A stretch of DNA of 64,000 nucleotides from Phoenicibacter sp963588595 (lineage in GTDB: Bacteria; Actinomycetota; Coriobacteriia; Coriobacteriales; Eggerthellaceae), in assembly GCA_963588595.1 (NCBI GenBank), contig CAVAIA010000054.1, positions 1 to 64,000 on the forward strand, written 5' to 3'. Made by a program: the position numbers and the translations under genes. The number at the start of each line of letters is the position of its first letter. The stretch's first letter is position 1. The notes beneath the pieces are model-generated. The model was not told the origin of the DNA and made no database searches. It worked only from the letters and a program-made list of their open reading frames with translations. This document shows, in pieces, positions 49,578 to 59,348 of the stretch.

Positions 49578-50057
49578 ATGAAGAAAGTGCAAGCGTGGAC
49601 AGACGGATCATCTCTTGGAAACCCAGGACCTGGGGGCTATGGTGCTGTTCTTCTTTTCGTCGACGAAAATGGTTGCGAGCATCAACGCGAGCTAAGCGGC
49701 GGGTTTAAGAAAACCACGAATTCGAGAATGGAGATAATGGGCGTTGTAGCAGCGTTGGAGGCACTAAAGGAGAGTGTGTCGATAACAATCACGTCTGACT
49801 CTAAATATGTTGTTGATGCAATCTCTAAAGGATGGCTTGACTCATGGGTGAAGAGGGGCTGGAAAAAAGCTGACAAGAAAAAGGTTTTAAATAAAGACCT
49901 TTGGCAGAGAGTTTTAGATCTTCGCTCTAAGCACGATCTCGAGATGAAGTGGGTGAAAGGGCATGCGGGACATCCTATGAACGAGAGGTGCGACGAACTC
50001 GCTAAGCAAGCTGCGATGGGCGAAAATCTTCCAGAAGATTTGGGTTATAAGGGTTAG
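49578..50057 (+). CDS. rnhA: Ribonuclease HI
   Basis: 159 residues, degrades RNA in RNA-DNA hybrids. Catalytic Asp9 (WTDGSSLGNPGPGG), Glu52 (NSRMEIMGVVAAL), Asp74 (SDSKYVVDA) and Asp139 (NERCDELA) are all present, with His129 in KGHAGHP. No Shine-Dalgarno is visible, and TATCAT lies 8 bases upstream of the ATG, so a leaderless message is possible. Confidence 0.95.
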   Translation: MKKVQAWTDGSSLGNPGPGGYGAVLLFVDENGCEHQRELSGGFKKTTNSRMEIMGVVAALEALKESVSITITSDSKYVVDAISKGWLDSWVKRGWKKADKKKVLNKDLWQRVLDLRSKHDLEMKWVKGHAGHPMNERCDELAKQAAMGENLPEDLGYKG

Positions 50058-50090
50058 AGAGAGTTAAAAGTTTATCTTGGTTTTTCTCAC

Positions 50091-51320
50091 TTAAAGGCCT
50101 TCGCAATAGTCGCGAGTGTAGATGTGCTTTTCGCTCTTCGGGAACATGTGTTCGTAGAGATTAACGAAATAGTTGTCTGTCATTGACGCGATATAGTCGC
50201 AAACAATTTTGTTTGGTTCCGTTTTTAGATACTCTTCGGTTGTGACGTAGTGAGAAGTTTCAACTAAGTTTTTAATGTGATGCCTAAAGATTGGGGAGGT
50301 CTCATCTCCTCTTCTCAAGTCTTCTAAGTTCTTTTCGTAGAGTTCATGGAACATCGATTGGACTTCCGAGAATGACTTTTCCAAGATCCCTTCTTTTGAG
50401 TAGATCCTCTCATAGTTTTGCTTCTTAGCGAGCTTTAAGTCTTGATAGACTTCTTCGCTCATTTGAATTGAATCTTTAAAGTAAGAATGATTCACGATGT
50501 CAACAGTTAAATTGTTAATTATTTTTGCATTAGTTTTTCCTATGACAGTTGAGTCAAACTCGTCAATCGAATTTAAAACATTCATCTTTAACGCATCATC
50601 GCGATCTTTTCCGATGTAGGCGATCATGTCGCTCACGCGAACGACGCATCCTTCAAGGGTTGCGGGTCTCAGCGTGTCGATGACCTTTTCATCGTTGTTG
50701 CACGCTTCAACAATGTCATCGAGCTCGTCAAAGGATTCAATTTCCCCTCGATAGACCACCTTTTGAGCGAATTCTCCATTGTGTTTAATTATTCCATCTA
50801 ACGTTTGAAGTGATATGTTTCGTGGAAAGAGTTGATCTAAGACCCTGACGGAATGAACGTTGTGGTGAAAATATTTTCCAGTGTGGTCGTTGTAACATTC
50901 GCTTAAAAATCTCTCGCCCGCGTGACCGAAGGGTGTGTGGCCAAGGTCATGACCGAGGCTTATCGCGTCAATCAAATCAAGGTTGAGGCCAAGAAGTTGC
51001 CCAATTCCTCGCGCCACTCGATTGACAAGTTGAACATGCAAGCCGCGTCTTGTTATGTCGTCGTTTTCAAGGAGAGAGAAAACTTGCGTTTTTCCATTGT
51101 AGCGGTTGTATGCAGGCAGGTTTATTATTTTTTCAACGTCTCTCATAAATGCTGGGCGAGATAGCGTTGCCATGTCGTTTTTTAAGTTGTGACGGCGAAC
51201 AATGTTTTCATCCTTAAACTTATATGGATTTTCGACGTGTTTTTCTCTGTCGCTTATAATTTGAGACTCAACTTCTTTATCGAGTTGAAGGTATTTTATT
51301 TCAGAGTCTTTTAGGCTCAT
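50091..51320 (-). CDS. dgt: Deoxyguanosinetriphosphate triphosphohydrolase-like protein
   Basis: 409 residues of the HD superfamily dNTPase type. The metal-binding HD motif is SLGHDLGHTPFGHAGE; SRPAFMRDVEKI and VSDMIAYIGKDRDDAL are other conserved parts. It cleaves dNTPs to nucleoside and triphosphate, balancing dNTP pools. It is divergent from dnaG, an arrangement common in actinobacteria. AAGGAG lies about 10 bases before the ATG. Confidence 0.92.
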   Translation of the reverse strand: MSLKDSEIKYLQLDKEVESQIISDREKHVENPYKFKDENIVRRHNLKNDMATLSRPAFMRDVEKIINLPAYNRYNGKTQVFSLLENDDITRRGLHVQLVNRVARGIGQLLGLNLDLIDAISLGHDLGHTPFGHAGERFLSECYNDHTGKYFHHNVHSVRVLDQLFPRNISLQTLDGIIKHNGEFAQKVVYRGEIESFDELDDIVEACNNDEKVIDTLRPATLEGCVVRVSDMIAYIGKDRDDALKMNVLNSIDEFDSTVIGKTNAKIINNLTVDIVNHSYFKDSIQMSEEVYQDLKLAKKQNYERIYSKEGILEKSFSEVQSMFHELYEKNLEDLRRGDETSPIFRHHIKNLVETSHYVTTEEYLKTEPNKIVCDYIASMTDNYFVNLYEHMFPKSEKHIYTRDYCEGL

Positions 51321-51353
51321 ATAGCTTAATCTCCTTAATTGTTTTAGAATTAT

Positions 51354-51362
51354 TTTATAACA
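51354..51362 (-). promoter_or_regulatory. Extended -10 promoter of dgt
   Basis: The minus strand reads TGTTATAAA, an extended -10, about 34 bases ahead of the dgt ATG, in the 70-base divergent region with dnaG. Confidence 0.4.
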
Positions 51363-51390
51363 TGGATAACCTTTTAGACGAGCACATAAG

Positions 51391-53262
51391 ATGATTTCAG
51401 AGACAGATATTCAAAAAGTTAGTGACGCGACTGATTTTGTTTCACTTGTTGCCGAGACAACTCAAGTTAAACAAAAAGGTCGTGATTTTTGGTGTTGTTG
51501 TCCATTCCACAAGGAAAAAACGCCATCTTGCAAAATTAATCCAACTGACAACATATGGCATTGTTTTGGTTGCGGAGAAGGTGGATCTGTTTTTACTTAC
51601 GTTATGAAGTTGCATAACATGTCATTTGTGGAAGCAGTTCATTTTCTTGCTGATCGGGCACATATTGAGATCGCGGACACGGGCGCTAAGGGTTTAAACA
51701 AGGGCGAGAAAAATAAAATTTATGAGTGTGTGAATGAGGCGAAGGACTTTTTTTCAACTCAACTTATGCGGGGGAAGAGCCAAGGGGCTGACAGCGCAAG
51801 AAAATATTTGTCAAAGAGAGGATTCGGAAGCGAAATTTCTCAAAGGTGGAGCCTTGGATATGCTCAAGGTTCTGGCACTTTAGTAAACCATTTGAAGAAA
51901 AAAGGATTTGAAGAAAGCATCATCGTTAAAGCGAATTTAGCGACCGCTAGAAATGGACGTGTTAATGATCGATTTTTTAACAGAGTTATGTTCCCAATTT
52001 TTGACGAGAGAGGGACTTGCGTCGCTTTTGGAGGACGTGTTATTGGTCAAGGAGAGCCGAAATATTTGAACTCTTCCGAGACTCCAATTTTTCATAAGTC
52101 CAACATTTTGTTTGGGCTCAATTTCGCAAAAAATGAAATTGTAAAAAGCGGATATGCTGTTGTTGTTGAGGGCTACACTGACGTTATAGCGATGCATGAA
52201 GCAGGAATTAAAAACGTTGTTGCTACCCTTGGAACTGCATTGACTCTTCGCCATATAAAACTTTTGAGCAGGTATGCAAGTCAAAAAATCATCTATCTTT
52301 TCGACGGAGACGAAGCGGGCCAACGTGCAGCTGAACGCGCATGTGAGTTTATAGATTATCAAATGACACCCGAAGCGGGAGAGAGCAGGTGCGATTTGCA
52401 CGCAGCAACAATTCCTGAGAAGATGGACCCCGCTGAATTTATTGAAAATCAAGGAGCCGAGGCGATGAGAGAAATTTTAGAAAACTCGCGCCCCTTAGTT
52501 GAGTTTGGCATTCAAAGAAGAATCGCAAAACATGACCTTTCAACTGCTGAAGGAAGGTCTAGGGCTCTCGTGGATGCTATATCAATCTTGGCCCCAATAA
52601 AAGACTCAATTCTTGCAAAGGACTATGCAGCGCAAATTGCAGCTTTAACAAGGGTGAGCGAAATTGATGCGCAACGTCAACTTTCAAAGTTAAAGAAGCC
52701 TTCTCGTAATTTTCAAAAAGCGCCAAAAACTAATGAAAAGCCTAACAAAAGTGAAGAGGAAAAGGTTGAAAAAGATGCAAAGAGCCCAGCCGATTCAAAT
52801 ATTTTGAGCGAAGATATTAATAGATTGAATAATGAAGCAAAAGTTGTGTCTCTTTCAGTTCAAAATCCGCTTTTTGTTTTAGAAAGTGCTGACACTTTGA
52901 AAAATATTGATTGGCAAAGCAAATTGCACAAAATGATAATTGATAAAACGCTCGATATCTTGTCTGACGATTTGAATGTTTCCCAAGCGACTCTTTTGAA
53001 TAAGGTTATATCTCAAGTTCCTAATAGCGAAAAAGTTGTGACTTCAACAATGACAAATGATGCAGATGAGGCAAGGTTGCAATTCAACATGGCGGTGTTA
53101 AACTTAAAAATTAGCGATCTTCGAGAAGCTCAAAATGAACTCACTTTCAACCTTTCGAAGGTCGTTGACAAGCAAACTCACGATGAGATAGTTTCTGTTT
53201 TAAATGAAAACGCGAAGAGGCTCGAGGAATTGGCGCAAAAAGTTTTGATGGCGGAAAGTTAA
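51391..53262 (+). CDS. dnaG: DNA primase
   Basis: 623 residues. N-terminal CHC2 zinc finger CPFHKEKTPSC...CFGCGEGG (around 40-65), primase core, Toprim domain with VVEGYTDVIAMHEAG and FDGDEAG, and a C-terminal helicase-binding region after a charged linker (about 430-480). It makes RNA primers at the fork. Followed 13 bases later by def. No strong ribosome binding site before the ATG. Confidence 0.96.
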   Translation: MISETDIQKVSDATDFVSLVAETTQVKQKGRDFWCCCPFHKEKTPSCKINPTDNIWHCFGCGEGGSVFTYVMKLHNMSFVEAVHFLADRAHIEIADTGAKGLNKGEKNKIYECVNEAKDFFSTQLMRGKSQGADSARKYLSKRGFGSEISQRWSLGYAQGSGTLVNHLKKKGFEESIIVKANLATARNGRVNDRFFNRVMFPIFDERGTCVAFGGRVIGQGEPKYLNSSETPIFHKSNILFGLNFAKNEIVKSGYAVVVEGYTDVIAMHEAGIKNVVATLGTALTLRHIKLLSRYASQKIIYLFDGDEAGQRAAERACEFIDYQMTPEAGESRCDLHAATIPEKMDPAEFIENQGAEAMREILENSRPLVEFGIQRRIAKHDLSTAEGRSRALVDAISILAPIKDSILAKDYAAQIAALTRVSEIDAQRQLSKLKKPSRNFQKAPKTNEKPNKSEEEKVEKDAKSPADSNILSEDINRLNNEAKVVSLSVQNPLFVLESADTLKNIDWQSKLHKMIIDKTLDILSDDLNVSQATLLNKVISQVPNSEKVVTSTMTNDADEARLQFNMAVLNLKISDLREAQNELTFNLSKVVDKQTHDEIVSVLNENAKRLEELAQKVLMAES

Positions 53263-53275
53263 GTGGTGAAGTTAA

Positions 53276-53815
53276 ATGAGCAAAATTGTTATATATCCAA
53301 ATGAAAAGTTAAATCAAGTTTGCGATAATTGTGACTTAAACGACCCAAGGTTAGGCAAGTTGAGTAAAACGATGGCAAAGTTGATGTATAACAATTCTGG
53401 CGTCGGTTTGGCAGCTCCGCAAATTGGAGAAAACTTGAGACTTGTTGTTGTTGATTGCGATTATGATATAGAAGATAACTCAACTCGCGATCCTCTCGTT
53501 TTGATCAATCCTGAGATAGTTTCTTTGTCCGGTGATTTTATAGATGACACGGAGGGGTGTCTTTCGTGTCCAGGAATAAGCGTGCACATTAAAAGGCAGC
53601 AATTTGCAACGGTCACTTATTACGACTTGAATGGGGACAAGTGGGAGATTGAGGCAGACGGGCTTTTGGCAAGATGCATTCAACATGAAGTTGACCATCT
53701 TAATGGCAAAACTTTATTTGAGGCTTGCGACCCGCAAGAACATCTTCGCGCACTAGCTGCTTATCAACAAGCGCTTGCTGCGGGAGCTAAGCCTGGTCAA
53801 ACAACTATAAAATAA
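53276..53815 (+). CDS. def: Peptide deformylase
   Basis: 179 residues. The three motifs are GVGLAAPQIG, EGCLSCPG (metal Cys) and QHEVDHLNGK (HExxH with catalytic Glu). Removes the N-formyl group from nascent proteins. Lies next to fmt, which formylates initiator tRNA, 24 bases downstream. Confidence 0.96.
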   Translation: MSKIVIYPNEKLNQVCDNCDLNDPRLGKLSKTMAKLMYNNSGVGLAAPQIGENLRLVVVDCDYDIEDNSTRDPLVLINPEIVSLSGDFIDDTEGCLSCPGISVHIKRQQFATVTYYDLNGDKWEIEADGLLARCIQHEVDHLNGKTLFEACDPQEHLRALAAYQQALAAGAKPGQTTIK

Positions 53816-53839
53816 GCGATAGCAATTGGAGATATGCCT

Positions 53840-54814
53840 ATGAGAATCTTATTTATGGGAACGCCGAAGTTTGCGAGCGTGATTCTCGATTCTCTGTTCG
53901 ATTGGGCGAGTAAAAACGGTTCTGAAATAGTTGGCGTTTTCACTAACGAGGACGCGAAGAGCAAACGAGGTAACAAGCTCATTGCGTCGGCGGTCAAGGA
54001 AGTTGCGCTTGAACACGAATCGCCAATCTTTCAAGTTAAAACATTGCGTGATGAGGATGTCCAAAGTGAGATTAGGAAATTAAGCCCTGACGTTATATGT
54101 GTTGCTGCCTATTCAAAGCTCTTGCCTAAGGAAGTTCTTGAAATTCCAAGGCATGGATGCATAAATGTTCATGCGTCTCTTCTTCCTTCATGGAGAGGGG
54201 CTGCCCCAATTGAGCGAGCAATTCTAGCAGGCGATGAGTTTGCAGGAGTTTCAATAATGAAAATGGAAGAAGGGCTTGACACAGGAGATTTTTGCAATCA
54301 TAGAAAAACTCTAATTGGAGATAAAACAGACGATGAGTTAACTTTCGAGTTGGCTAAATTGGGCGCTGAGGCTTTGTGCGAGGTTCTAGAAGCTCTTAAC
54401 TCTAACAATGGATTGAATTGGGAAAAGCAAGAGGACTTACTAAAGGGCAAAGAGCCAACTTATGCAAACAAGATTGAAAAGAAAGAAGTTCTAATTTCGG
54501 ATGAGGATTGCGCGATTGTTGCTAAGAGAAAAGTTCAAGCTTCAAGCAAATCGCATCCAGCAAAATGTTTGATAGATGAAAGACAAGTCACTATCACAAA
54601 GGCGCGTGTAGACCAAGGCTTAGAGCTCCAAGACTTCGAAAGGTCTCAAAATAATGTTTTGTGGAAAGATAAAAAACTTCACTTATTGATGAAGGACGGC
54701 GCGCTTGAGATTATGAATTTAAAGCCTGATGGCAAAAAAGAAATGGATGCTAAAAGCTTTGTTGCAGGTGCAAAAAGTGTTAGGGAAAACAAAGCTTATT
54801 GGAGCGCAATTTAA
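53840..54814 (+). CDS. fmt: Methionyl-tRNA formyltransferase
   Basis: 324 residues from ATG 53840 (MRILFMGTPKFA, the usual N-terminus); GGAG lies 8 bases upstream, whereas the ATG two codons earlier is only 2 bases from it. NVHASLLPSWRGAAPIERAIL is the 10-formyl-THF/catalytic motif. Formylates Met-tRNAfMet. Its TAA shares a base with the rsmB ATG (TAATG). Confidence 0.96.
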   Translation: MRILFMGTPKFASVILDSLFDWASKNGSEIVGVFTNEDAKSKRGNKLIASAVKEVALEHESPIFQVKTLRDEDVQSEIRKLSPDVICVAAYSKLLPKEVLEIPRHGCINVHASLLPSWRGAAPIERAILAGDEFAGVSIMKMEEGLDTGDFCNHRKTLIGDKTDDELTFELAKLGAEALCEVLEALNSNNGLNWEKQEDLLKGKEPTYANKIEKKEVLISDEDCAIVAKRKVQASSKSHPAKCLIDERQVTITKARVDQGLELQDFERSQNNVLWKDKKLHLLMKDGALEIMNLKPDGKKEMDAKSFVAGAKSVRENKAYWSAI

Positions 54815-56052
54815 TGACCGCTGAGCTTTCTCCCTCAAGAATCGCTGCGCTTAAAACTCTTCTTGAGGCTAAGGATGAGGGGCAATTTGAGTCAAGTTAT
54901 GTCTTTGATATTGCAAAAGATATGCATTTGAGCGAGCGGGATAAAGCTTTTGCTGCCAAGCTTGTTAAGGGAGTTTTGTGTTATTCTTTGCCACTTGAGA
55001 TCGCGATTCATTCTATTTGCGAAAAGGGAACAAGAATTAAGAGAAAAGTCATGGTGGCTCTAAAAATTTCAGCTTATGAAATTTGTTATTTGAAAAAAGA
55101 GAAACATGTTTCAGTTAACCAAGGTGTTGAGCTTGTTAAGTCAATTTCTAAAAATGCGGCGGGATTAGCTAATTTTATTTTGAGGAGGATCGATGAGAAT
55201 TGTTTGCCAAAAGAAGAGAGCTTAGCGCTTGGATTTTCTAGCGAGATGGCAAGTTTCCTTGAAAAAGAGATGGGAGAAAACGAAGCGCTTGAGTTTATGA
55301 GGATGAGTTGCTTTGAGCCAAAGCTTAGTTTTGAGAAGAACTTTAATGTTGTTGAAGCCGATGATTCGAAACAAGAGCAAGACGCCACTGAAATAATTAA
55401 AAACGCTAAAAGTGGCAAAGTTATTATTGCAGACGACGCTGCAATCGAAATAGCAAAAAGTTTTGCAAATCGATCTATCAAAGCAAATGAGGTGCCAAAA
55501 ATATTAGAAGTTGGAGCTGGAAGGGGAACTAAAACAGCGTTAATTCAATCTTTTTTTGCGAGTAAAGGAGCAAGTTTTGGTGAGTATGACGTCCTCGATT
55601 CTTCTGAGAGACGCCTTTTACAACTTAAGAGCCGGATAAAGGGAAGCGCTCTTAAGGTAGATGAGATTATAAACGCAGATGCATCAACTTTTAGATTTGC
55701 AGATGATCAAGAAAGCCACTTATATGATGCGATCTTTATTGATGCGCCATGTTCGGGACTTGGGACTCTAAGGCGTCATCCTGAGATTAAAACGAGGTTT
55801 AATGTTAGAGAAATTCATGAGTTTGCAAAGATTGATTTAGCGATTTTAAAAAACATTTCAACGTACGTTAAAAGAAAAGGTTTCATTTATTATTCGACGT
55901 GCACAATCACTAAGGAAGAGAACATTTGCGTTATAAATGAATTTCTAAGTGGAACTTTAGGAAAGGGATTTACGCTGGAAGAGATTGTTAGCGATGCAAA
56001 GTTGACCGAGCAAAGAGATGCGCATTTTTGCGTTTGCTTAAAAAAGCTTTAA
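54814..56052 (+). CDS. rsmB: 16S rRNA m5C967 methyltransferase RsmB-like
   Basis: 412 residues. N-terminal NusB-like RNA-binding domain (about 1-130), then a SAM-dependent methyltransferase domain: EVGAGRGTKTALI, DAPCSGLGTLRRHPEIK with catalytic Cys, and YYSTCTITKEEN with the second Cys. Start at ATG 54814 overlapping fmt by one base; GGAG is 9 bases before. Last gene of dnaG-def-fmt-rsmB. Confidence 0.92.
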   Translation: MTAELSPSRIAALKTLLEAKDEGQFESSYVFDIAKDMHLSERDKAFAAKLVKGVLCYSLPLEIAIHSICEKGTRIKRKVMVALKISAYEICYLKKEKHVSVNQGVELVKSISKNAAGLANFILRRIDENCLPKEESLALGFSSEMASFLEKEMGENEALEFMRMSCFEPKLSFEKNFNVVEADDSKQEQDATEIIKNAKSGKVIIADDAAIEIAKSFANRSIKANEVPKILEVGAGRGTKTALIQSFFASKGASFGEYDVLDSSERRLLQLKSRIKGSALKVDEIINADASTFRFADDQESHLYDAIFIDAPCSGLGTLRRHPEIKTRFNVREIHEFAKIDLAILKNISTYVKRKGFIYYSTCTITKEENICVINEFLSGTLGKGFTLEEIVSDAKLTEQRDAHFCVCLKKL

Positions 56053-56110
56053 TATATTTTATTTAAATGGACTAAAATTTTTGAGTGCGAAACTAAAGGA
56101 GGAGTTATAA

Positions 56111-56794
56111 ATGCAAGTTGAACTTTTATATCACACGCCAAACGTTGAGAGAGCAGTTGCGACTGCGGCAAGACTTTGTTATGCCCCTGTTGGAGCCTCC
56201 GAGCTCATGGAGTCGATGGACGATGATAGGGTGAAGAGTGTCCTTGCAACAATCATGAAAGGCGGTCATTTTTCAACGCTGGAGCATGCCTCCTACACTT
56301 TTGCGGTGGATGGCGTTTCAAGGGCATTGACCCACCAACTTGTTCGTCATAGAATAGCAAGCTTCAACCAACAATCTCAAAGATACGTTAAGTTTGACGA
56401 TGGATTTAACTACATAGAGCCAACTTCTGTCGAGCAAAATGTTGAGGCTCACAAAATTTTTAGCGAATGCATGGACTCTTGCGCTGAAGCTTACGAAAAG
56501 TTAAGAGAGCTTGGAGTTATTGCAGAGGATGCTAGATTTGTTCTTCCTAATGCAGCGGAAACAAAAATAGTTATAACGATGAATGTTAGAGAGCTTCTTC
56601 ATTTCTTTGAGCTTAGATGTTGCAATCGTGCACAATGGGAGATTCGACAATTGGCTCATAAAATGCTCGAGCTCGTTCGTCCAACTGCGCCTTATATTTT
56701 TATGGATGCGGGGGCTCCTTGCGTCCATGGACCTTGTCATGAGGGAAAAATGAGTTGCAAAAATCCTTATCCTAAAGTTGAGCGAACGTTCTAA
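56111..56794 (+). CDS. thyX: FAD-dependent thymidylate synthase ThyX
   Basis: 227 residues. The signature RHRIASFNQQSQRY at 79-92 is the exact ThyX motif RHRxxSxNxxSxRY. Makes dTMP from dUMP using FADH2 and methylene-THF, replacing ThyA. AAAGGAGG gives a strong ribosome binding site. It heads a replication-linked run that includes tmk, which uses its product. Confidence 0.96.
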   Translation: MQVELLYHTPNVERAVATAARLCYAPVGASELMESMDDDRVKSVLATIMKGGHFSTLEHASYTFAVDGVSRALTHQLVRHRIASFNQQSQRYVKFDDGFNYIEPTSVEQNVEAHKIFSECMDSCAEAYEKLRELGVIAEDARFVLPNAAETKIVITMNVRELLHFFELRCCNRAQWEIRQLAHKMLELVRPTAPYIFMDAGAPCVHGPCHEGKMSCKNPYPKVERTF

Positions 56795-56811
56795 TCAGAA
56801 TAGAGGAGAGA

Positions 56812-59313
56812 ATGCGTTTAATAATTACCGAGAAAAATGATGCAGCGAAACAAATTTCAAACATTTTAGGTAATGGGAAGGCTCGCGCCGATAAAGTTTA
56901 TAAAACGCCCGTTTATCGTTTTGAATGGGATGGAGATGAGTGCGTTGCGATCGGTCTTCGAGGGCACATCCTAGAACCAAATTTCGTTGATAACATTCAA
57001 TGGAATAAATCGCGTGGATGGTTTTCTAAAACCGAAGAGTTTGGCAGGATTGAGGCGGACATTCCAAAGAGCCTTGCAACTCCACCTTTTAAGAAGAAAA
57101 AGCCTTTTATGGTTGACGGAGTTGATTTAAAAGGTTGGAAGATGGAAGCGCTGCCCTATCTTGTCTATTCTCCGATAGTTAAGCTTCCAAAAGAAAAAGA
57201 GATTATTCGCTCGCTCAAGAATTTGGCAAAAAAGAGTGATGTTGTCGTCATAGGCACCGACTTCGACCGCGAGGGAGAACTCATCGGCAAGGATGCGATG
57301 AACGTTTGTCTCGAAGTCAATCCTGACGTTCAAATTTTTCGTTCCAGATATTCTTCGTTTACAAAACAAGAGATAACGGAGTCTTTTGAAAACCTTGTTG
57401 ACGTTGACGAATGTTTAGCTAGCGCTGGGCGAACGAGGCAAGACATCGACTTGATTTGGGGAGCTGTTTTAACTCGCTACCTAACACTTGCAAGGTTTGC
57501 AGGCTATGGCAACGTTAGGAGTTCTGGTCGTGTTCAAACTCCAACTCTTGCGCTCGTTGTTGCGAAAGAGAGAGAGCGCCAAGCGTTTGTCCCTGAGAAG
57601 TTTTGGGTGTTAAATGCGCAAGTCGACGCTTCTTCAGAGATTGGGCCAACCGGCAACGACGCCGAAGATTGTGATGAAGTGTTTGAGTGCACTCATGAAG
57701 AAGGTCGTTTCTTTGACGAAAGAAAAGCTAAGAAAGCTTATGAGAATGTAAAAGAGGCAAAAAGCGCTGTTGTTGAAACAATAGAGAAGAAGTCAAGGAA
57801 GGTTATGCCTCCAGCTCCTTTTAATACAACTTCACTAATGGCCGCCGCAAGCGCTGAGGGCATAACTCCTGCTAGGTGCATGAGAATTGCAGAAAGCCTT
57901 TATATGCAAGGGTTCATTTCCTATCCAAGGGTTGACAACACTGTCTATCCAAAAACGCTAAATTTGTCAGAAATTGTTTCTAATTTGTCATCAAATCCTG
58001 CATATCGTCCCTATTGTGAAAAACTTCTTGGTGCAGGAAGTTTGACGGCAACGAGAGGCAAGAAGGAAACGACTGACCACCCACCGATTTACCCAGTTAA
58101 AGGGGCAACTGCAGATGACATGGACGCTGGTTCTTTTAGGCTCTACAACCTCATTGCGCGAAGGTTTTTGGCAACCCTTTCTGGAGCTGCAACTGTTGAG
58201 GGGACAAAGATCACTCTCGATGTCAATGGAGAGGCATTTAACAAAAAGGGAGATGTTCTAGTTGTTTCAGGTTTTAGGGAGATATACCCTTATGGTTTGA
58301 AGAAGGATGAGCAATTGCCTCATTTAGCGGAGGGTCAAAAAATTGCCGTCAATGCGGTTGGTTTGAAAGAGGATCAAACGAAACCTCCTGCGAGATATTC
58401 TAGCGGACGTCTCATTCAAGAGATGGAAAAAAATGGGCTTGGAACGAAGGCAACGAGGCATTCAATTATTGAGCGTCTTGCGCAAGTTAAATATATACAA
58501 AATGATCCGATTGAGCCGACGCAACTCGGAATAGCTGTTATCGATGCCCTAGGAGCTTATGCACCTCACATAACTCACCCTGAGATGACAGCTGAGCTAG
58601 AGCAAGGAATGGATGCGATCGCAGAGGGCAAAGACACTCGACAAAGCGTTGTTAAAAGCTCGAGGGATCATCTCTTAAGCGAGTTAGACACATTAATTCC
58701 GCACGCAAGCGATGTTGGAGATGCTCTAACGGATGCGGTTAGCGCAGATGCTTATGTTGGAAAGTGCCCTAAATGCGGGCATGATCTTCAATTGAAGGCC
58801 TCTGCAAAAACAAGATCCATGTTCATAGGATGCGCTGGCTGGCCTGATTGTGATGTAACTTACCCACTTCCTTCTGGAAAGGTCGAGAGCACGGAAGAGA
58901 AATGTCCCATTTGCGGAATGCCTCAAGTTAAAGTGACTCAATTTAGAACAAAGCCTAGGATGATGTGTATAGATCCGAATTGTTCTTCTAACCACGAGCC
59001 AGAGGTTATCGTTGGGAAATGCCCTAATTGCAAAGCAAAGGGTCTTGATAAGAATTTGATTGCAAGAAGAAATCCAAAAACTTTGAAGAGGAGTGTCACT
59101 TGCGAAAACTTCGAGGAGTGCCAAACAAGATATCCATTGCCTCCAAATGGACAAATAACGAGCACCGACAAAGTTTGCGAGAGTTGTGGCGCACCGATAG
59201 TTTGCGTTACAACCAACAGAGGTCCATGGGAGCTTTGCCCTAACTTCGATTGTCCTTCTAAGGAAGAAGAAAAAGAGAATAAGGGCAAAAAGAGAAAAGC
59301 TAAAAAGAAATAG
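56812..59313 (+). CDS. topA: DNA topoisomerase IA, archaeal-type
   Basis: 833 residues. Toprim motif LIITEKNDAAKQI and GTDFDREGEL, and catalytic Tyr371 in GFISYPRVDNTVYP, which follows the archaeal pattern (GYISYPRTDNTVYP) rather than the bacterial GYITYMRTDS. The N-terminus (IGLRGHILEPNFV) also fits archaeal topoisomerase I. Four C-terminal zinc ribbons follow (CPKCGHDL, CPICGMPQ, CPNCKAKG, CESCGAP) and a Lys-rich tail. It relaxes negative supercoils. It starts 17 bases after thyX. Confidence 0.92.
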   Translation: MRLIITEKNDAAKQISNILGNGKARADKVYKTPVYRFEWDGDECVAIGLRGHILEPNFVDNIQWNKSRGWFSKTEEFGRIEADIPKSLATPPFKKKKPFMVDGVDLKGWKMEALPYLVYSPIVKLPKEKEIIRSLKNLAKKSDVVVIGTDFDREGELIGKDAMNVCLEVNPDVQIFRSRYSSFTKQEITESFENLVDVDECLASAGRTRQDIDLIWGAVLTRYLTLARFAGYGNVRSSGRVQTPTLALVVAKERERQAFVPEKFWVLNAQVDASSEIGPTGNDAEDCDEVFECTHEEGRFFDERKAKKAYENVKEAKSAVVETIEKKSRKVMPPAPFNTTSLMAAASAEGITPARCMRIAESLYMQGFISYPRVDNTVYPKTLNLSEIVSNLSSNPAYRPYCEKLLGAGSLTATRGKKETTDHPPIYPVKGATADDMDAGSFRLYNLIARRFLATLSGAATVEGTKITLDVNGEAFNKKGDVLVVSGFREIYPYGLKKDEQLPHLAEGQKIAVNAVGLKEDQTKPPARYSSGRLIQEMEKNGLGTKATRHSIIERLAQVKYIQNDPIEPTQLGIAVIDALGAYAPHITHPEMTAELEQGMDAIAEGKDTRQSVVKSSRDHLLSELDTLIPHASDVGDALTDAVSADAYVGKCPKCGHDLQLKASAKTRSMFIGCAGWPDCDVTYPLPSGKVESTEEKCPICGMPQVKVTQFRTKPRMMCIDPNCSSNHEPEVIVGKCPNCKAKGLDKNLIARRNPKTLKRSVTCENFEECQTRYPLPPNGQITSTDKVCESCGAPIVCVTTNRGPWELCPNFDCPSKEEEKENKGKKRKAKKK

Positions 59314-59348
59314 CAAGAGAAGGCGTCGCTTTTATTAAAAGAGTGCTC

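Noticed and set aside
49517..49708. ORF reading through repeat B into rnhA in another frame
   Set aside because: Overlaps the RNase HI gene out of frame, and its only conserved part is the repeat itself.
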